From Proteiniphilum sp. UBA1403 (GTDB lineage Bacteria; Bacteroidota; Bacteroidia; Bacteroidales; Dysgonomonadaceae): a stretch of DNA of 54,625 bases. The notes beneath the pieces were generated by a model that worked only from the letters and a program-made list of their open reading frames with translations, ran no database searches and had not been told where the DNA came from. A program made the translations under genes and the position numbers. Position 1 is the stretch's first letter. Every line of letters begins with the position of its first letter. Shown here piece after piece: positions 26,238-35,528 of this stretch. Location: NCBI GenBank assembly GCA_002305715.1, contig DBQD01000010.1, forward strand, positions 1 to 54,625, given 5' to 3'.

Positions 26238-26795
26238 ATGAACGAAAACCAACGTGTGCAGCAGGTACTTTCTGGTAATACTTCCGCATTTGCATTTTTT
26301 GTTGAAGCATATCAAGACATGGCTATCACCATAGCTCACAGGATTTGCGGAAACATGCAGGATGCGGAAGATGTCGTGCAAGAAAGTTTTGTCAAAGCAT
26401 TCCGAAATCTGCATAGTTTTCGCTCTGACAGCAAGTTCTCAACTTGGCTCTATCGTATTATCTACAACACGGCTATCACCCATACAAAGACACAAATGTG
26501 GATTGGGAGTAAAGAGACAGCTGTAGAAGAGGCCTCTCATCTAGCCGACAACACCTTCGAAATGAATTTTGATGAGATAGAGCGAAAGATAATCGTATCG
26601 GATATTATGCAACGAATTCCCAAAGGAGATGCGCTATTACTAACACTTTACTACCTAGAGGATAATCCGATTAAAGAGATAGCAAAGATCACCGGTCTGA
26701 ATGAAGCCAATGTAAAGGTAAAACTATTCAGAGCAAGGAAACTTTTTAAAGAAATGGTTATTTCAAATTACGGAATACAAATAACAGGTTCATAA
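26238..26795 (+). CDS. ECF-family RNA polymerase sigma factor
   Basis: 185 residues with region 2 (AYQDMAITIAHRICGNMQDAEDVVQESFVKAFRNLHSF then STWLYRIIYNTAI) and region 4 (LLLTLYYLEDNPIKEIAKITGLNEANVKVKLFRARKLFKE), no region 3, the ECF arrangement. Redirects RNA polymerase to a dedicated regulon, usually in response to an envelope signal. Flanked by a three-helix membrane protein (9-base gap) and a one-to-two-helix membrane protein (2-base gap). The latter is the likely anti-sigma factor (inference). Confidence 0.93.
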   Translation: MNENQRVQQVLSGNTSAFAFFVEAYQDMAITIAHRICGNMQDAEDVVQESFVKAFRNLHSFRSDSKFSTWLYRIIYNTAITHTKTQMWIGSKETAVEEASHLADNTFEMNFDEIERKIIVSDIMQRIPKGDALLLTLYYLEDNPIKEIAKITGLNEANVKVKLFRARKLFKEMVISNYGIQITGS

Positions 26796-26797
26796 TA

Positions 26798-27181
26798 ATG
26801 ATCATCATGTTAGAAAATTACAATCAGCAAAAAGAAGATAAACAAATACAACAGCTTCTCTCGACGTCTAAGATAAACGCTCCTGAAAATCTGAAGTATC
26901 GTATCATGCGACAAATTGAAGCAGAAAACGCACTTGTACCAAAAGAGGAAAAACCGATCAAGATATCGGGAAATGTATTAAAGGAGATGGGTATCCACTT
27001 TGGTATCATGTATGCGGTATTGGCAGTTATGATTGCCGGAGTCTACTTCTTTTTGGGTGATGAGTATTTATTATCTCCTCAATTTATAGGAAGTATAATA
27101 TTGGTTGCTTCCGTATTTTGTTTATTGTGGCTGATATCGCGACTGGACTCATATCTGAGAGAAAAAAAGAGAATCCACTGA
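26798..27181 (+). CDS. Membrane protein, possible anti-sigma factor
   Basis: 127 residues. A hydrophilic N-terminal half (about 1-70, KEDKQIQQLLSTSKINAPENLKYRIMRQIEAENAL) followed by two membrane helices (about 72-90 MYAVLAVMIAGVYFFLG and 97-115 IGSIILVASVFCLLWLI). The short cytosolic helix pair plus membrane anchor, and the position two bases after the sigma gene, suggest an anti-sigma factor. It lacks the HxxxCxxC motif of zinc anti-sigma factors, so the link rests on context. A second ATG at 26807 could be the start. Confidence 0.55.
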   Translation: MIIMLENYNQQKEDKQIQQLLSTSKINAPENLKYRIMRQIEAENALVPKEEKPIKISGNVLKEMGIHFGIMYAVLAVMIAGVYFFLGDEYLLSPQFIGSIILVASVFCLLWLISRLDSYLREKKRIH

Positions 27182-27232
27182 TTTCATACAAACATACATT
27201 TTCAAGTAAGATCAATCTTTACTATTATCAAT

Positions 27233-27283
27233 ATAACAAACAGGCTTTTCCATTCACAATGGAATGAAAAAGCCTGTTTGTTA
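27233..27283. terminator. Bidirectional terminator between convergent operons
   Basis: Long imperfect inverted repeat, ATAACAAACAGGCTTTT (27233-27249) against AAAAGCCTGTTTGTTAT (27267-27283), continued inward by CCATTC / GGAATG. It lies between the anti-sigma candidate (plus, ends 27181) and the S41 protease (minus, ends 27296); the A/T-rich arms can supply U runs in either direction. Confidence 0.75.
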
Positions 27284-27295
27284 TGTGGTGGATTC

Positions 27296-28918
27296 TTACT
27301 TTTCTATTGCCACATTATTCCCAACCCCCTGAAGTAACTCCTCATAGCGTTGATCATCGGAAATAATCTGTAATCCCTTGGTAAAAATATCATTTTCTTC
27401 ATTGATTATTCGGTAGAATGCCGATGAGTCGTATAGGTCACGGGCCATTACTGCTTTCAATTGTAGAAATATCAATGCTTTCGAACGACTGTATTCTTCC
27501 TCATTCCAAGTTACTTGTTCAGCTTCGGCAACTGCCCGAAGACGCTGTTCTGTTTCTTCTGAAATCTGGAAACCGCTATTAAATTGAACCACATCCGGAT
27601 ATCTATTAAGCAATGTACTACGTTGGTTGTCTACCAAAATGATGGCTGTTCGGTTTATTACCCCTCTTGCATTAAGATTCGCATGCAAAATGGTACCACG
27701 AGTAGTATCCATGGGGACAAAATAATCTGGCATAATTCCCCCTCCACCATATACTGTACGCTTGTTTATCAAGGTCTTGTATTTCAAAGAATCGGGGAAT
27801 TGTATGCTATCTGCAACAAACAACTCACCATGTTCATACCTGTTCATAAAATCCTGGTCATATAGGTCTTTTTTCCCAATCTCATAGGGTTTTTGGATAC
27901 TTCTTCCCGAAGGAGTATAATAACGCGCTACAGTCAGTCTGATCATGGTTCCATCTGGCAAAGGGAGTTGGCGTTGTACCAAACCTTTACCAAATGTTCT
28001 TCTTCCTACAACAACCCCACGATCCCAATCCTGTAATGCTCCGGCAAGAATCTCACTTGCCGATGCGGAGGCTTCGTTAACAAGTACCACCAATTTACCG
28101 GTTTGTAGTTCACCACCTGAGGTTGCATTCATTGTATAGCGGGGTTGATTCTTACCTTCGGTATAAACAATAAGTTTAGATCCGTCAAGAAATTCATCGG
28201 CTATCTCATTAGCAGTCTGCAAAATGCCTCCTCCATTATCGGTAAGATCTAAAATAAGATGCTTCATCCCTTCCGACTTCAATTTCCTTTCTGCTTGTTT
28301 AAATTCATCAGCCGAGGTGATTCCAAAGCGACTTAAACGAATATAACCAATGTCATTTGTTACCATATATGCCGCATCAATACTCGTGATGGGGATTTTG
28401 TCTCGAACAATTCGAAACTCCATCAGCTCAGACATACCACGTCGTAATAGTTTCACGGTCACAGTAGTACCTTTAGGCCCTCGAAGTCGTCTTATAACAT
28501 CCTGATTGTTCATTTTCACACCAGCAATCAAGGTGTCATTTACCATTATAAACTTGTCACCAGGCATGATACCAACCTTCTGTGACGGTCCTCCTGCAAC
28601 CACCTCCATTACATAAAGAGTATCGGTAAGCATATTGAACGATATACCTATTCCGTCGAAGTTACCTTGTAGAGGCTCATTCATGGCACGCACTTCTTCT
28701 TCGTTCAAATAGGAAGAATGAGGATCAAGTTCAGCCAGCATTGCACGAATGGCAGCTTCTGTGATTACTTTTGAATCCACATCATCTACATAGAGACCTT
28801 TAACCAGTTGAAGGGTACGTTCTAATTTGAGTCCTTCTGGTGAAGGTTTAAACTGAGCAAGAATGTTACAAGTGAAAAAGATGGCAACAAATACCAACGA
28901 TATAATTCTTTTTTGCAT
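27296..28918 (-). CDS. C-terminal processing peptidase, family S41
   Basis: 540 residues from ATG 28918 (longer ORF starts with TTG). Signal peptide (MQKRIISLVFVAIFFTCNILAQ), N-terminal helical part, PDZ domain around 80-170 (GNFDGIGISFNMLTD, VVAGGPSQKVGIMPGDKF, RRLRGPKGTTVTVKLLR), then the S41 core: YIRLSRFGITSADEF, LILDLTDNGGG, catalytic Ser in NEASASASEILAGALQD and Lys in RRTFGKGLVQRQ. A periplasmic CtpA/Prc-type protease that trims or degrades envelope proteins. Last gene of a GNAT-parE-coaD-S41 operon (20 bases after coaD). Confidence 0.94.
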   Translation of the reverse strand: MQKRIISLVFVAIFFTCNILAQFKPSPEGLKLERTLQLVKGLYVDDVDSKVITEAAIRAMLAELDPHSSYLNEEEVRAMNEPLQGNFDGIGISFNMLTDTLYVMEVVAGGPSQKVGIMPGDKFIMVNDTLIAGVKMNNQDVIRRLRGPKGTTVTVKLLRRGMSELMEFRIVRDKIPITSIDAAYMVTNDIGYIRLSRFGITSADEFKQAERKLKSEGMKHLILDLTDNGGGILQTANEIADEFLDGSKLIVYTEGKNQPRYTMNATSGGELQTGKLVVLVNEASASASEILAGALQDWDRGVVVGRRTFGKGLVQRQLPLPDGTMIRLTVARYYTPSGRSIQKPYEIGKKDLYDQDFMNRYEHGELFVADSIQFPDSLKYKTLINKRTVYGGGGIMPDYFVPMDTTRGTILHANLNARGVINRTAIILVDNQRSTLLNRYPDVVQFNSGFQISEETEQRLRAVAEAEQVTWNEEEYSRSKALIFLQLKAVMARDLYDSSAFYRIINEENDIFTKGLQIISDDQRYEELLQGVGNNVAIEK

Positions 28919-28938
28919 CAAATGTTATGTTATAGGGA

Positions 28939-29412
28939 TTAAATGTTTATTCCCTGGGGTAAAAAGTTACTGACATCCTGTCCATAACTGAGCAACTCTC
29001 TAATGTGGCTGGAGTTGATATGTGATAAGGTCGGTTCAGTGAATAATAGAAACGTCTCTATTCCAGAAATAGTTCGGTTCATGTCAGCAATTGTCCTCTC
29101 ATATTCGAAGTCAATGACCGAGCGGATACCTCTTAGGATAAAGCGTGCACCTACCTTCTCTGCAAATTTAATTGTGAGAGTATTATAACTTTCAACCTTT
29201 ACTCGGGTCTCGTCATGATATAAGTTTCGGATCATCTCGATCCGTTTATCCAACGTAAAGTAGGTCTTCTTTGCTTCGTTGATACCAATTGCAATCACTA
29301 TTTCATCCACTATGAGTAACCCCCTTCGTACAATTGATTCGTGACCGAGTGTGAAAGGGTCGAATGATCCTGGAAATAAAGCTATACGCTTCTGATTTAT
29401 TGATGTTTCCAT
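28939..29412 (-). CDS. coaD: Phosphopantetheine adenylyltransferase
   Basis: 157 residues. Nucleotidyl-transferase fold with the first signature ALFPGSFDPFTLGHESIVRRG, middle FILRGIRSVIDFEYERTIADMNR, and second signature THINSSHIRELLSYGQDVS. Penultimate step of coenzyme A synthesis: adenylates 4'-phosphopantetheine. Begins 2 bases after the topoisomerase gene stop, so translationally coupled. Confidence 0.97.
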   Translation of the reverse strand: METSINQKRIALFPGSFDPFTLGHESIVRRGLLIVDEIVIAIGINEAKKTYFTLDKRIEMIRNLYHDETRVKVESYNTLTIKFAEKVGARFILRGIRSVIDFEYERTIADMNRTISGIETFLLFTEPTLSHINSSHIRELLSYGQDVSNFLPQGINI

Positions 29413-29414
29413 TT

Positions 29415-31283
29415 TTACGCTACTTCTTCATCTTCTACTACTAGGTTGTCGATAATGAAATTCTGCCGTTCCGGAGTGTTTTTGCCCATGTAAAATTCTA
29501 GCAGTTCTTTCAGTAGATCTTCCTTACGCATGGTCACCCTGTCGAGCCGAATATCCTCACCTATGAAATTGCGGAATTCATCGGGAGAGATCTCTCCGAG
29601 TCCCTTAAAACGAGTAATTTCTGGGTTAGGGGATAGCTCTTCAATAGCACGGAGACGTTCCTCTTCTGTATAGCAATAGTAGGTTTTTTTCTTGTTACGC
29701 ACTCTGAAAAGGGGTGTTTGCAGAATATAGACATGCCCCTTTTTAATAAGATCAGGGAAAAACTGAAGGAAAAAGGTAAGCAACAACAATCGAATGTGCA
29801 TTCCATCCGTATCGGCATCTGTTGCGATAATTACTTTGTTATATCGCAGACCATCCATGTTCTCTTCAATATTGAGAGCCGCCTGTAGCAGGTTGAACTC
29901 CTCATTTTCATAGACAATCTTCTTGGTGAGTCCGAAGCTGTTTAATGGCTTCCCACGAAGGCTAAATACCGCCTGAAGATTTGGATCTCTACTTTTTGTG
30001 ATGGAACCGCTCGCTGAATCCCCCTCAGTAATGAAGATACAGGTTTTATCTCTATCATCTCCTTTTGCATCGTTGTAGTGGATACGGCAATCTCGAAGCT
30101 TCTTGTTGTGAAGATTGGCTTTCTTTGCGCGCTCACGAGCCAATTTGGTCACCCCTGCAATAGCTTTACGTTCTTTCTCTGAATCTAGAATCTTCTTCTG
30201 CAGAGCCTCCACAGTATCGGGATTTTTGTGTAGATAGTTATCCAATTCCTTTTTTAGGAAATCATTGATAAACTTATTTACTGATACGCCATTAGGTCCC
30301 ATCTCCTTCGACCCGAGCTTTGTCTTTGTTTGTGATTCAAATACAGGCTCTTCCACCTTGATACTGATGGCCGCCACCATACCATTTCGAATGTCGGAAT
30401 ACTCAAAGTTGCGGTTGTAGAACTCTTTAATAACACGGGCTGTAGCCTCACGAAAAGCGGCCAGATGGGTACCACCTTGGGTAGTATGTTGTCCATTCAC
30501 AAACGAGTAGTACTCCTCTCCATACTGATTAGTATGGGTAATGGCCACCTCAATGTCCTCCCCAAATAGATGGATTATCGGATAAAGTTCCTCCGATGTG
30601 AGATTATCATTCAACAGGTCTTCGAGACCGTTTTTAGAAGTAAACTTTTTACCGTTGAAGATGATAGTAAGTCCAATATTAAGAAAAACATAGTTCTTCA
30701 ACAACGGTTCAATATGCTCATCCCGATAATGATAATCTCCAAAAATTTCAATATCAGGCGTGAAGCCCACCAATGTTCCATTGGAGTTATTCGACTGTAT
30801 CGTCTCACCCTCACTTACTTCGATTCCCTGTTTGAAATCCACCCTTTTAGAGAGTCCATCCCTGGTACTCTCCATGAAAAAGTCCGACGAGAGTGCGTTC
30901 ACCGCTTTGATACCGACTCCATTCAGACCAACCGATTTTTTAAAAGCCTTGGAGTCATATTTTGCTCCTGTGTTCATCTTGGAGCATACATCCTTCAGTT
31001 TACCTAACGGTACACCACGCCCGTAATCGCGTACGGTTACATAATGGTTGTCGATATTAATCTCGATTGTTTTCCCAAATCCCATCATGTACTCATCGAT
31101 GGAATTATCGAGCACCTCCTTCAGCAGCACATAAATACCGTCGTCGGAGGTGGAGCCGTCACCCAGTTTACCAATGTACATTCCCGGACGTCTACGGATA
31201 TGCTCCTGCCATTCCAGGGTGACAATATTTTCTTCCTGATAATTGTCTTGCAGTATTTGTAGTTCTTTCTCTGTTTCGTTCAC
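29415..31283 (-). CDS. parE: DNA topoisomerase IV subunit B
   Basis: 622 residues with a GTG start at 31283 (no better ATG before the ATPase domain). GHKL ATPase: LKEVLDNSIDEYMMGFG, VRDYGRGVPLGKLKD, KSVGLNGVGIKAVNALS; transducer domain with QTKTKLGS; TOPRIM with EGDSASGSITKSRDP and ATDADTDGMHIRLLLLTF; C-terminal RFKGLGEISPDEF. ATP-driven subunit of a type IIA topoisomerase that decatenates chromosomes; parC is not in the window. The length (about 620, without the GyrB insertion) and its neighbours coaD and S41, a familiar Bacteroidetes arrangement, favour ParE over GyrB. Confidence 0.9.
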   Translation of the reverse strand: MNETEKELQILQDNYQEENIVTLEWQEHIRRRPGMYIGKLGDGSTSDDGIYVLLKEVLDNSIDEYMMGFGKTIEINIDNHYVTVRDYGRGVPLGKLKDVCSKMNTGAKYDSKAFKKSVGLNGVGIKAVNALSSDFFMESTRDGLSKRVDFKQGIEVSEGETIQSNNSNGTLVGFTPDIEIFGDYHYRDEHIEPLLKNYVFLNIGLTIIFNGKKFTSKNGLEDLLNDNLTSEELYPIIHLFGEDIEVAITHTNQYGEEYYSFVNGQHTTQGGTHLAAFREATARVIKEFYNRNFEYSDIRNGMVAAISIKVEEPVFESQTKTKLGSKEMGPNGVSVNKFINDFLKKELDNYLHKNPDTVEALQKKILDSEKERKAIAGVTKLARERAKKANLHNKKLRDCRIHYNDAKGDDRDKTCIFITEGDSASGSITKSRDPNLQAVFSLRGKPLNSFGLTKKIVYENEEFNLLQAALNIEENMDGLRYNKVIIATDADTDGMHIRLLLLTFFLQFFPDLIKKGHVYILQTPLFRVRNKKKTYYCYTEEERLRAIEELSPNPEITRFKGLGEISPDEFRNFIGEDIRLDRVTMRKEDLLKELLEFYMGKNTPERQNFIIDNLVVEDEEVA

Positions 31284-31300
31284 GTCAATTTATCACTCCT

Positions 31301-32431
31301 CTATAGTTGTTTAATGAAGGCTCTACGCCGCTTTGTCTGTTTTGCTTCCAGATCATTCCACAAAGATTTTACCTTGTGGTTCACGTCCAGTTCGGGGTTG
31401 CTTTCAGCATACTCAAAACCCAGTCGACTGGCTGCCGGAATAAACTCATTGAATAATAATGCATTCACTCCCTTTCCTTGATATTCTGGATCCACAGCCA
31501 CTAGTAGCAAGTCGAGCACATTATTTCCTTTTCCTTTCAATGCCCTATAAAGATGGTACCATCCATCAGGCAGAAAACGTCCTTTAGCTTTCTGTAGTGC
31601 TTTGGCAATACTTGGCAGTCCAATACCTACACCCACCAATTTGTTATCTTCCTGCCTGATAACCAGTGTAAGAAACTCCAGTCGCAGCATCGGTATATAC
31701 ATATCCACATAATAATCGATCTGCCTCTCTGTTAGTTCCACATAACCATACAAATCTTTATAGGCACGATTAATGAGTTTAAAAATCTCTTTTGCATAGG
31801 GATAGACATCTTTCTTACTCTGTAAATGCTTCACATCTAACCCGAAACGTTTTTTCACTATCTCAGAAGCACGCAGAAAACGATCTGGGATTTCTTTTGG
31901 TATAGTAATCAGGAATTCTACCCAATCCTGATCCTTAGCGTAGCCCATTCGTTCCATATGATCCACGTAATAGGGGTAATTGTAGATAGTGGAGAGTGTT
32001 CCCATCTTATCAAATCCTTCCACCAGCATTCCTTCATGATCAAGATCCGTAAATCCAAGTGGTCCGTGAATTTTCTCCATCCCGCGTGAGCGTGCCCAAC
32101 TTTCAGCAGCACCAAAAAGAGCATCAACAACCTCTTCGTCATCGATAAAATCGACGAATCCAAAACGGGCATTTTTTTCTTTCCAGATCTCGTTCGCTTT
32201 GTGATTAATGATTGCAGCAATCCTACCTACAGTCTTCCCATCACGGTAAGCCAGAAAGTAGGAAGCATCACAATGATCAAAAGCCGGATTTTTATCCATC
32301 CTGAGTGTTGCACGTTCATCGTAAACCAAAGGAGGCACAAAAAACTCATTACCTTCGTAGAGATCGATTCCGAACTGGATGAACTTCATGAGATCATCTT
32401 TCGAGTTAACTTTTTGAATAACTACTGACAT
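31301..32431 (-). CDS. GNAT-fold acyltransferase-like protein
   Basis: 376 residues. The C-terminal half has an acetyl-CoA-binding-like motif, LLLVAVDPEYQGKGVNALLFNEFIP, of the GNAT type, and the N-terminal half (YFLAYRDGKTVGRIAAIINH, RSRGMEKIHGPLGFTDLDHEGMLVEGFD) resembles a second GNAT-like domain. Such two-domain proteins are widespread in Bacteroidetes, with no known substrate. ATG at 32431. First gene of the operon with parE (17-base gap), coaD and the S41 protease; the preceding 181 bases hold only a promoter candidate. Confidence 0.8.
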   Translation of the reverse strand: MSVVIQKVNSKDDLMKFIQFGIDLYEGNEFFVPPLVYDERATLRMDKNPAFDHCDASYFLAYRDGKTVGRIAAIINHKANEIWKEKNARFGFVDFIDDEEVVDALFGAAESWARSRGMEKIHGPLGFTDLDHEGMLVEGFDKMGTLSTIYNYPYYVDHMERMGYAKDQDWVEFLITIPKEIPDRFLRASEIVKKRFGLDVKHLQSKKDVYPYAKEIFKLINRAYKDLYGYVELTERQIDYYVDMYIPMLRLEFLTLVIRQEDNKLVGVGIGLPSIAKALQKAKGRFLPDGWYHLYRALKGKGNNVLDLLLVAVDPEYQGKGVNALLFNEFIPAASRLGFEYAESNPELDVNHKVKSLWNDLEAKQTKRRRAFIKQL

Positions 32432-32495
32432 CTTGATCTAATTCTATTGATTTTCTCTGTGCTGTCTATATCTATGCTTCATTTTGACAATGATA

Positions 32496-32521
32496 CAAAG
32501 ATAATGAACTTTTTTTATCAA
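32496..32521 (-). promoter_or_regulatory. Candidate promoter of the GNAT-parE-coaD-S41 operon
   Basis: Minus strand TATCTTTG (32503-32496), a good -7 box, with TTG at 32521-32519, spacer 15, shorter than usual. Predicted leader of about 58 bases. Confidence 0.4.
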
Positions 32522-32612
32522 CGAGAACAGAGTAAATTCATTTATATTATCGAATAATAAAAAGTCTAAAACAACAAAAGTTTTCAGAATAACCATTGAA
32601 AAATTGAGCTAT

Positions 32613-34013
32613 TTATTGAGGGACAGTTTCCTGATAGAACCTCCATCTGTCTATAACATTTTGAACATAATTGATTGTTTCATCGGCTCTAAAATAACCA
32701 TTTTTACACACCGGATCGGTGTAATATTGTTCCAAACGCTTCAATTGGATATATTTTTCCACATTACCTTCCCATACATTTTTGTCGGCTCCATATTTTT
32801 CCGCCAATGCCCTAGCATCTGATAGATGGCCTAAACCTCCATTATAAGCTGCCAGCGATAGCTTCATTCGCTCCATCGGGTCTGGCACTGAACTGAAGAT
32901 CGCAAGCAAATACTTAAGGTATTCCGCGCCGATGCGAATGTTCGTTTCGGGATCAAACAACTCATCTCGGCTCACCCCAAGAGAGGCTGCAGTGGCGGGC
33001 ATAAGTCCCATCAAACCGATTGCCCCTGCCCAGGACTCACCTTCTGTTTCGAAAGTAGACTCCTGCCATGAGATTGATGCCAGTAAGCGCCAGTCGATTT
33101 TCAAACGCTGTCCTTGCTGTTTAAACCAAGTATCAAAAGGTGAAATAATGCCATGATGCAGTATTTCACTATATGACAGTCTGTCTGTATGGAGATACCC
33201 CTTTGTTTCTTCAAAATAGCGTTTCTCCACTCGTAGAAAAAGCGGTGCTGTCGATTTTCTTTCAAACCAGCTCTTCAGTGAGTCTGCCAGAATAGGAGAG
33301 TTCTTCCTGACTACCCATGACGAGCGTTGTTCGAAGCTAACTGATAGATTCACATCCAGATTTCTGAAATAGGTCTGATTTAATCTAGCAAGATCGTTAT
33401 CGGCAACAGTATAAGCAATCTCTCCACGCGATACCGATCGGATAAGATCTTCCACGGTTAGCGTGTCGCTATAAGCCGTTTCAATTTGAATACCTCCACC
33501 CAGTTCAACATTCAGGTTCTCGAGTCGATCACGATATTTAGATGACCCCATTACGGTAACCTTCTTGCCTACCAAACCCGTCACATCTGTGATGAGTGTA
33601 TCAGTCCGTAAAGAACGTTGCACCAATACTTGATGCGTTATATGCTGTAGTCCGGCAAAAAGCACCGAATCTTTCAACGCATTGGTCACAGGAATGTTGT
33701 ATGCAATTAGATCTCCAACACCAAGCTGCAACAAACTGATCAATTCCCGGTTATTTTTTGCAACAATAATTTTCGGAACAAGACCATGTTGATTGCAAAA
33801 ATCACGTACCATTTCATAATGATACCCCATGGGTTGATCACGATATAGAAAAAAGGAAGTGGAAGTGTTCAGTGTTATCACACGCAACGTATCGCCCTGA
33901 ATTATTTGCGGATAATCGTGTACCCGTTTTTTATTACAGACTGTAATAAAGAAAAGAGACACAATGATTATTATGCAATATAACACCAAGCTTTTTTTCA
34001 TATACTTGTTCAT
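32613..34013 (-). CDS. MltF-like membrane-bound lytic transglycosylase
   Basis: 466 residues. N-terminal hydrophobic anchor (about 8-25; Cys26 in ITVCNKK is a poor lipobox), then a periplasmic solute-binding-like domain (about 40-260: DTLRVITLNTSTSFFLYRDQP, IAYTVADNDLARLNQTYF), then a lytic-transglycosylase SLT domain with catalytic Glu in SISWQESTFETEGESWAGA, followed by GLMGLMPATAASLGV and SLAAYNGGLGHL. MltF-type enzymes cleave the murein glycan strand between MurNAc and GlcNAc; the N-terminal domain tunes activity. Single gene between the nitrogen operon and the GNAT operon, on the same strand. Confidence 0.92.
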   Translation of the reverse strand: MNKYMKKSLVLYCIIIIVSLFFITVCNKKRVHDYPQIIQGDTLRVITLNTSTSFFLYRDQPMGYHYEMVRDFCNQHGLVPKIIVAKNNRELISLLQLGVGDLIAYNIPVTNALKDSVLFAGLQHITHQVLVQRSLRTDTLITDVTGLVGKKVTVMGSSKYRDRLENLNVELGGGIQIETAYSDTLTVEDLIRSVSRGEIAYTVADNDLARLNQTYFRNLDVNLSVSFEQRSSWVVRKNSPILADSLKSWFERKSTAPLFLRVEKRYFEETKGYLHTDRLSYSEILHHGIISPFDTWFKQQGQRLKIDWRLLASISWQESTFETEGESWAGAIGLMGLMPATAASLGVSRDELFDPETNIRIGAEYLKYLLAIFSSVPDPMERMKLSLAAYNGGLGHLSDARALAEKYGADKNVWEGNVEKYIQLKRLEQYYTDPVCKNGYFRADETINYVQNVIDRWRFYQETVPQ

Positions 34014-34090
34014 CTAACAGGGTATAAATATCGTGAAAAAATGAATAATTTCCAAACGTCCTTTGTGTATGAAACACAATGTCTATCAAC

Positions 34091-34116
34091 AAAAAAAGCC
34101 CCAAAACGGGGCTTTT
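34091..34116 (-). terminator. Terminator after amtB
   Basis: Minus strand AAAAGCCCC-GTTTT-GGGGCTTTTTTT (34116-34091): a GC core GCCCC/GGGGC with A/T extension and a U tract. It follows the amtB stop by 27 bases and ends the nitrogen operon. Confidence 0.85.
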
Positions 34117-34142
34117 ATCTATCGTAAATACAATGCGAATGA

Positions 34143-35474
34143 TCACTCATATGCAATTTCTCCATGCTCTGCTATATCGAGACCAATCGATTCACTTTCC
34201 TTGCTAGCTCTCACACCAATTAGTAGGTCCACAATTTTGAATAAAATCCATGTCATAACAGCGCTGAAGACGATTGTAGCAGCTGTCGCAACAACCTGTA
34301 TCCAAAGCTGGTTCCAATCACCATACAGTGCTCCCTGCGCTCCTCCTTCACCAGTAATAGTCTGTGTAGCAAAAACACCAATCAGAATAGATCCAATAAT
34401 ACCACCTACACCGTGCACACCGAAAGCATCCAATGAGTCGTCATAACCCAGTTTATGTTTCACAGTTGCAACCATGAAGAAGCAGATCAAACTGGCGGCA
34501 AGACCAATCACGAATGCTCCCAATACACCGGTAGAACCGGCTGCAGGAGTAATCGCAACCAACCCGGCAACCACACCTGTACAAAAGCCCACAATGGTTG
34601 GTTTTTTGTTTATTATCCAGTCGAGGATAGCCCATGTCAGGGCTGCAGCAGCCGCAGCAATGTTTGTCACCAGGATTGCACTTGTCGCCAGTCCATCAGC
34701 CGCAAGTCCACTACCACCGTTGAACCCAAGCCATCCAAGCCAAAGAAGAGCTGTACCAATCACCACAAATGGAATGTTGTGCGGAGTAATAGGAGGTGCA
34801 TCTTTTACGTTCCATCCCCTACGCTTACCCAGTAAGATAGCCATAACCAGGGCCGATATTCCAGCATTGATATGTACCACGGTACCTCCGGCAAAGTCGA
34901 TTGCTCCCATTTCACCAATCCAACCGCCACCCCATACCCAGTGAGCAAGCGGATTGTAAACAACCAGCGCCCACAATACAGAGAAAAGGAGGAAGCCGCT
35001 AAATTTAATTCTTTCAGCAAAAGCGCCCACTATCAGAGCGGGAGTTATCACTGCAAACATCCCTTGAAACGAAACGAACAGCAATTCAGGAATGGTGTAC
35101 CCTTCAAGCAGGTCATTGATACCAATTCCTTGAAGGAATACTTTATCAAAACCACCGACAAAAGTATTCAGTCCTTCGGGAGACGAAGTAAACGCAAGAC
35201 TATAGCCGATTACCACCCATTCAATAATAATTACAGAGGTCAGTATCAAACATTGCATCAGCACACTCAATACATTTTTCCTACGTACAAGACCTCCATA
35301 AAAGAGGGCCAGTCCCGGTATAGTCATCATCATTACCAAGATGGTCGCTACAATAATCCATGCAGTATCACCACCGCTCAGGGTAGGCTCCGCACTCTCC
35401 TGTGCAAATGCCATAGCAGGTAGGAGGAACAATGCAGTCAGCATTGTGACATATTTCAATATCTTATGTTTCAT
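34143..35474 (-). CDS. amtB: Ammonium transporter
   Basis: 443 residues: cleaved signal-like N-terminus (MKHKILKYVTMLTALFLLPAMAFA) then eleven membrane helices. Conserved Amt features: DTAWIIVATILVMMMTIPGLALFYGGLVR, the twin pore histidines in GTVVHINAGISALV and DAFGVHGVGGIIGSI, the C-terminal cytoplasmic stretch DLLIGVRASKESESIGLDIAEHGE to which PII binds. Conducts ammonium into the cell. It follows the PII gene by 54 bases. Together with the upstream porin it forms a nitrogen-acquisition operon. Confidence 0.97.
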   Translation of the reverse strand: MKHKILKYVTMLTALFLLPAMAFAQESAEPTLSGGDTAWIIVATILVMMMTIPGLALFYGGLVRRKNVLSVLMQCLILTSVIIIEWVVIGYSLAFTSSPEGLNTFVGGFDKVFLQGIGINDLLEGYTIPELLFVSFQGMFAVITPALIVGAFAERIKFSGFLLFSVLWALVVYNPLAHWVWGGGWIGEMGAIDFAGGTVVHINAGISALVMAILLGKRRGWNVKDAPPITPHNIPFVVIGTALLWLGWLGFNGGSGLAADGLATSAILVTNIAAAAAALTWAILDWIINKKPTIVGFCTGVVAGLVAITPAAGSTGVLGAFVIGLAASLICFFMVATVKHKLGYDDSLDAFGVHGVGGIIGSILIGVFATQTITGEGGAQGALYGDWNQLWIQVVATAATIVFSAVMTWILFKIVDLLIGVRASKESESIGLDIAEHGEIAYE

Positions 35475-35528
35475 ATCTTCTAAGTTTGTTAAATCAAATC
35501 TGTTTTTTTAATGCTGCAATTTTATCTG

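Noticed and set aside
34872..35423. 183-codon ORF opposite amtB
   Set aside because: Shadow frame; composition rich in His/Ser/Tyr without any domain pattern, while the minus strand encodes a clear ammonium transporter.
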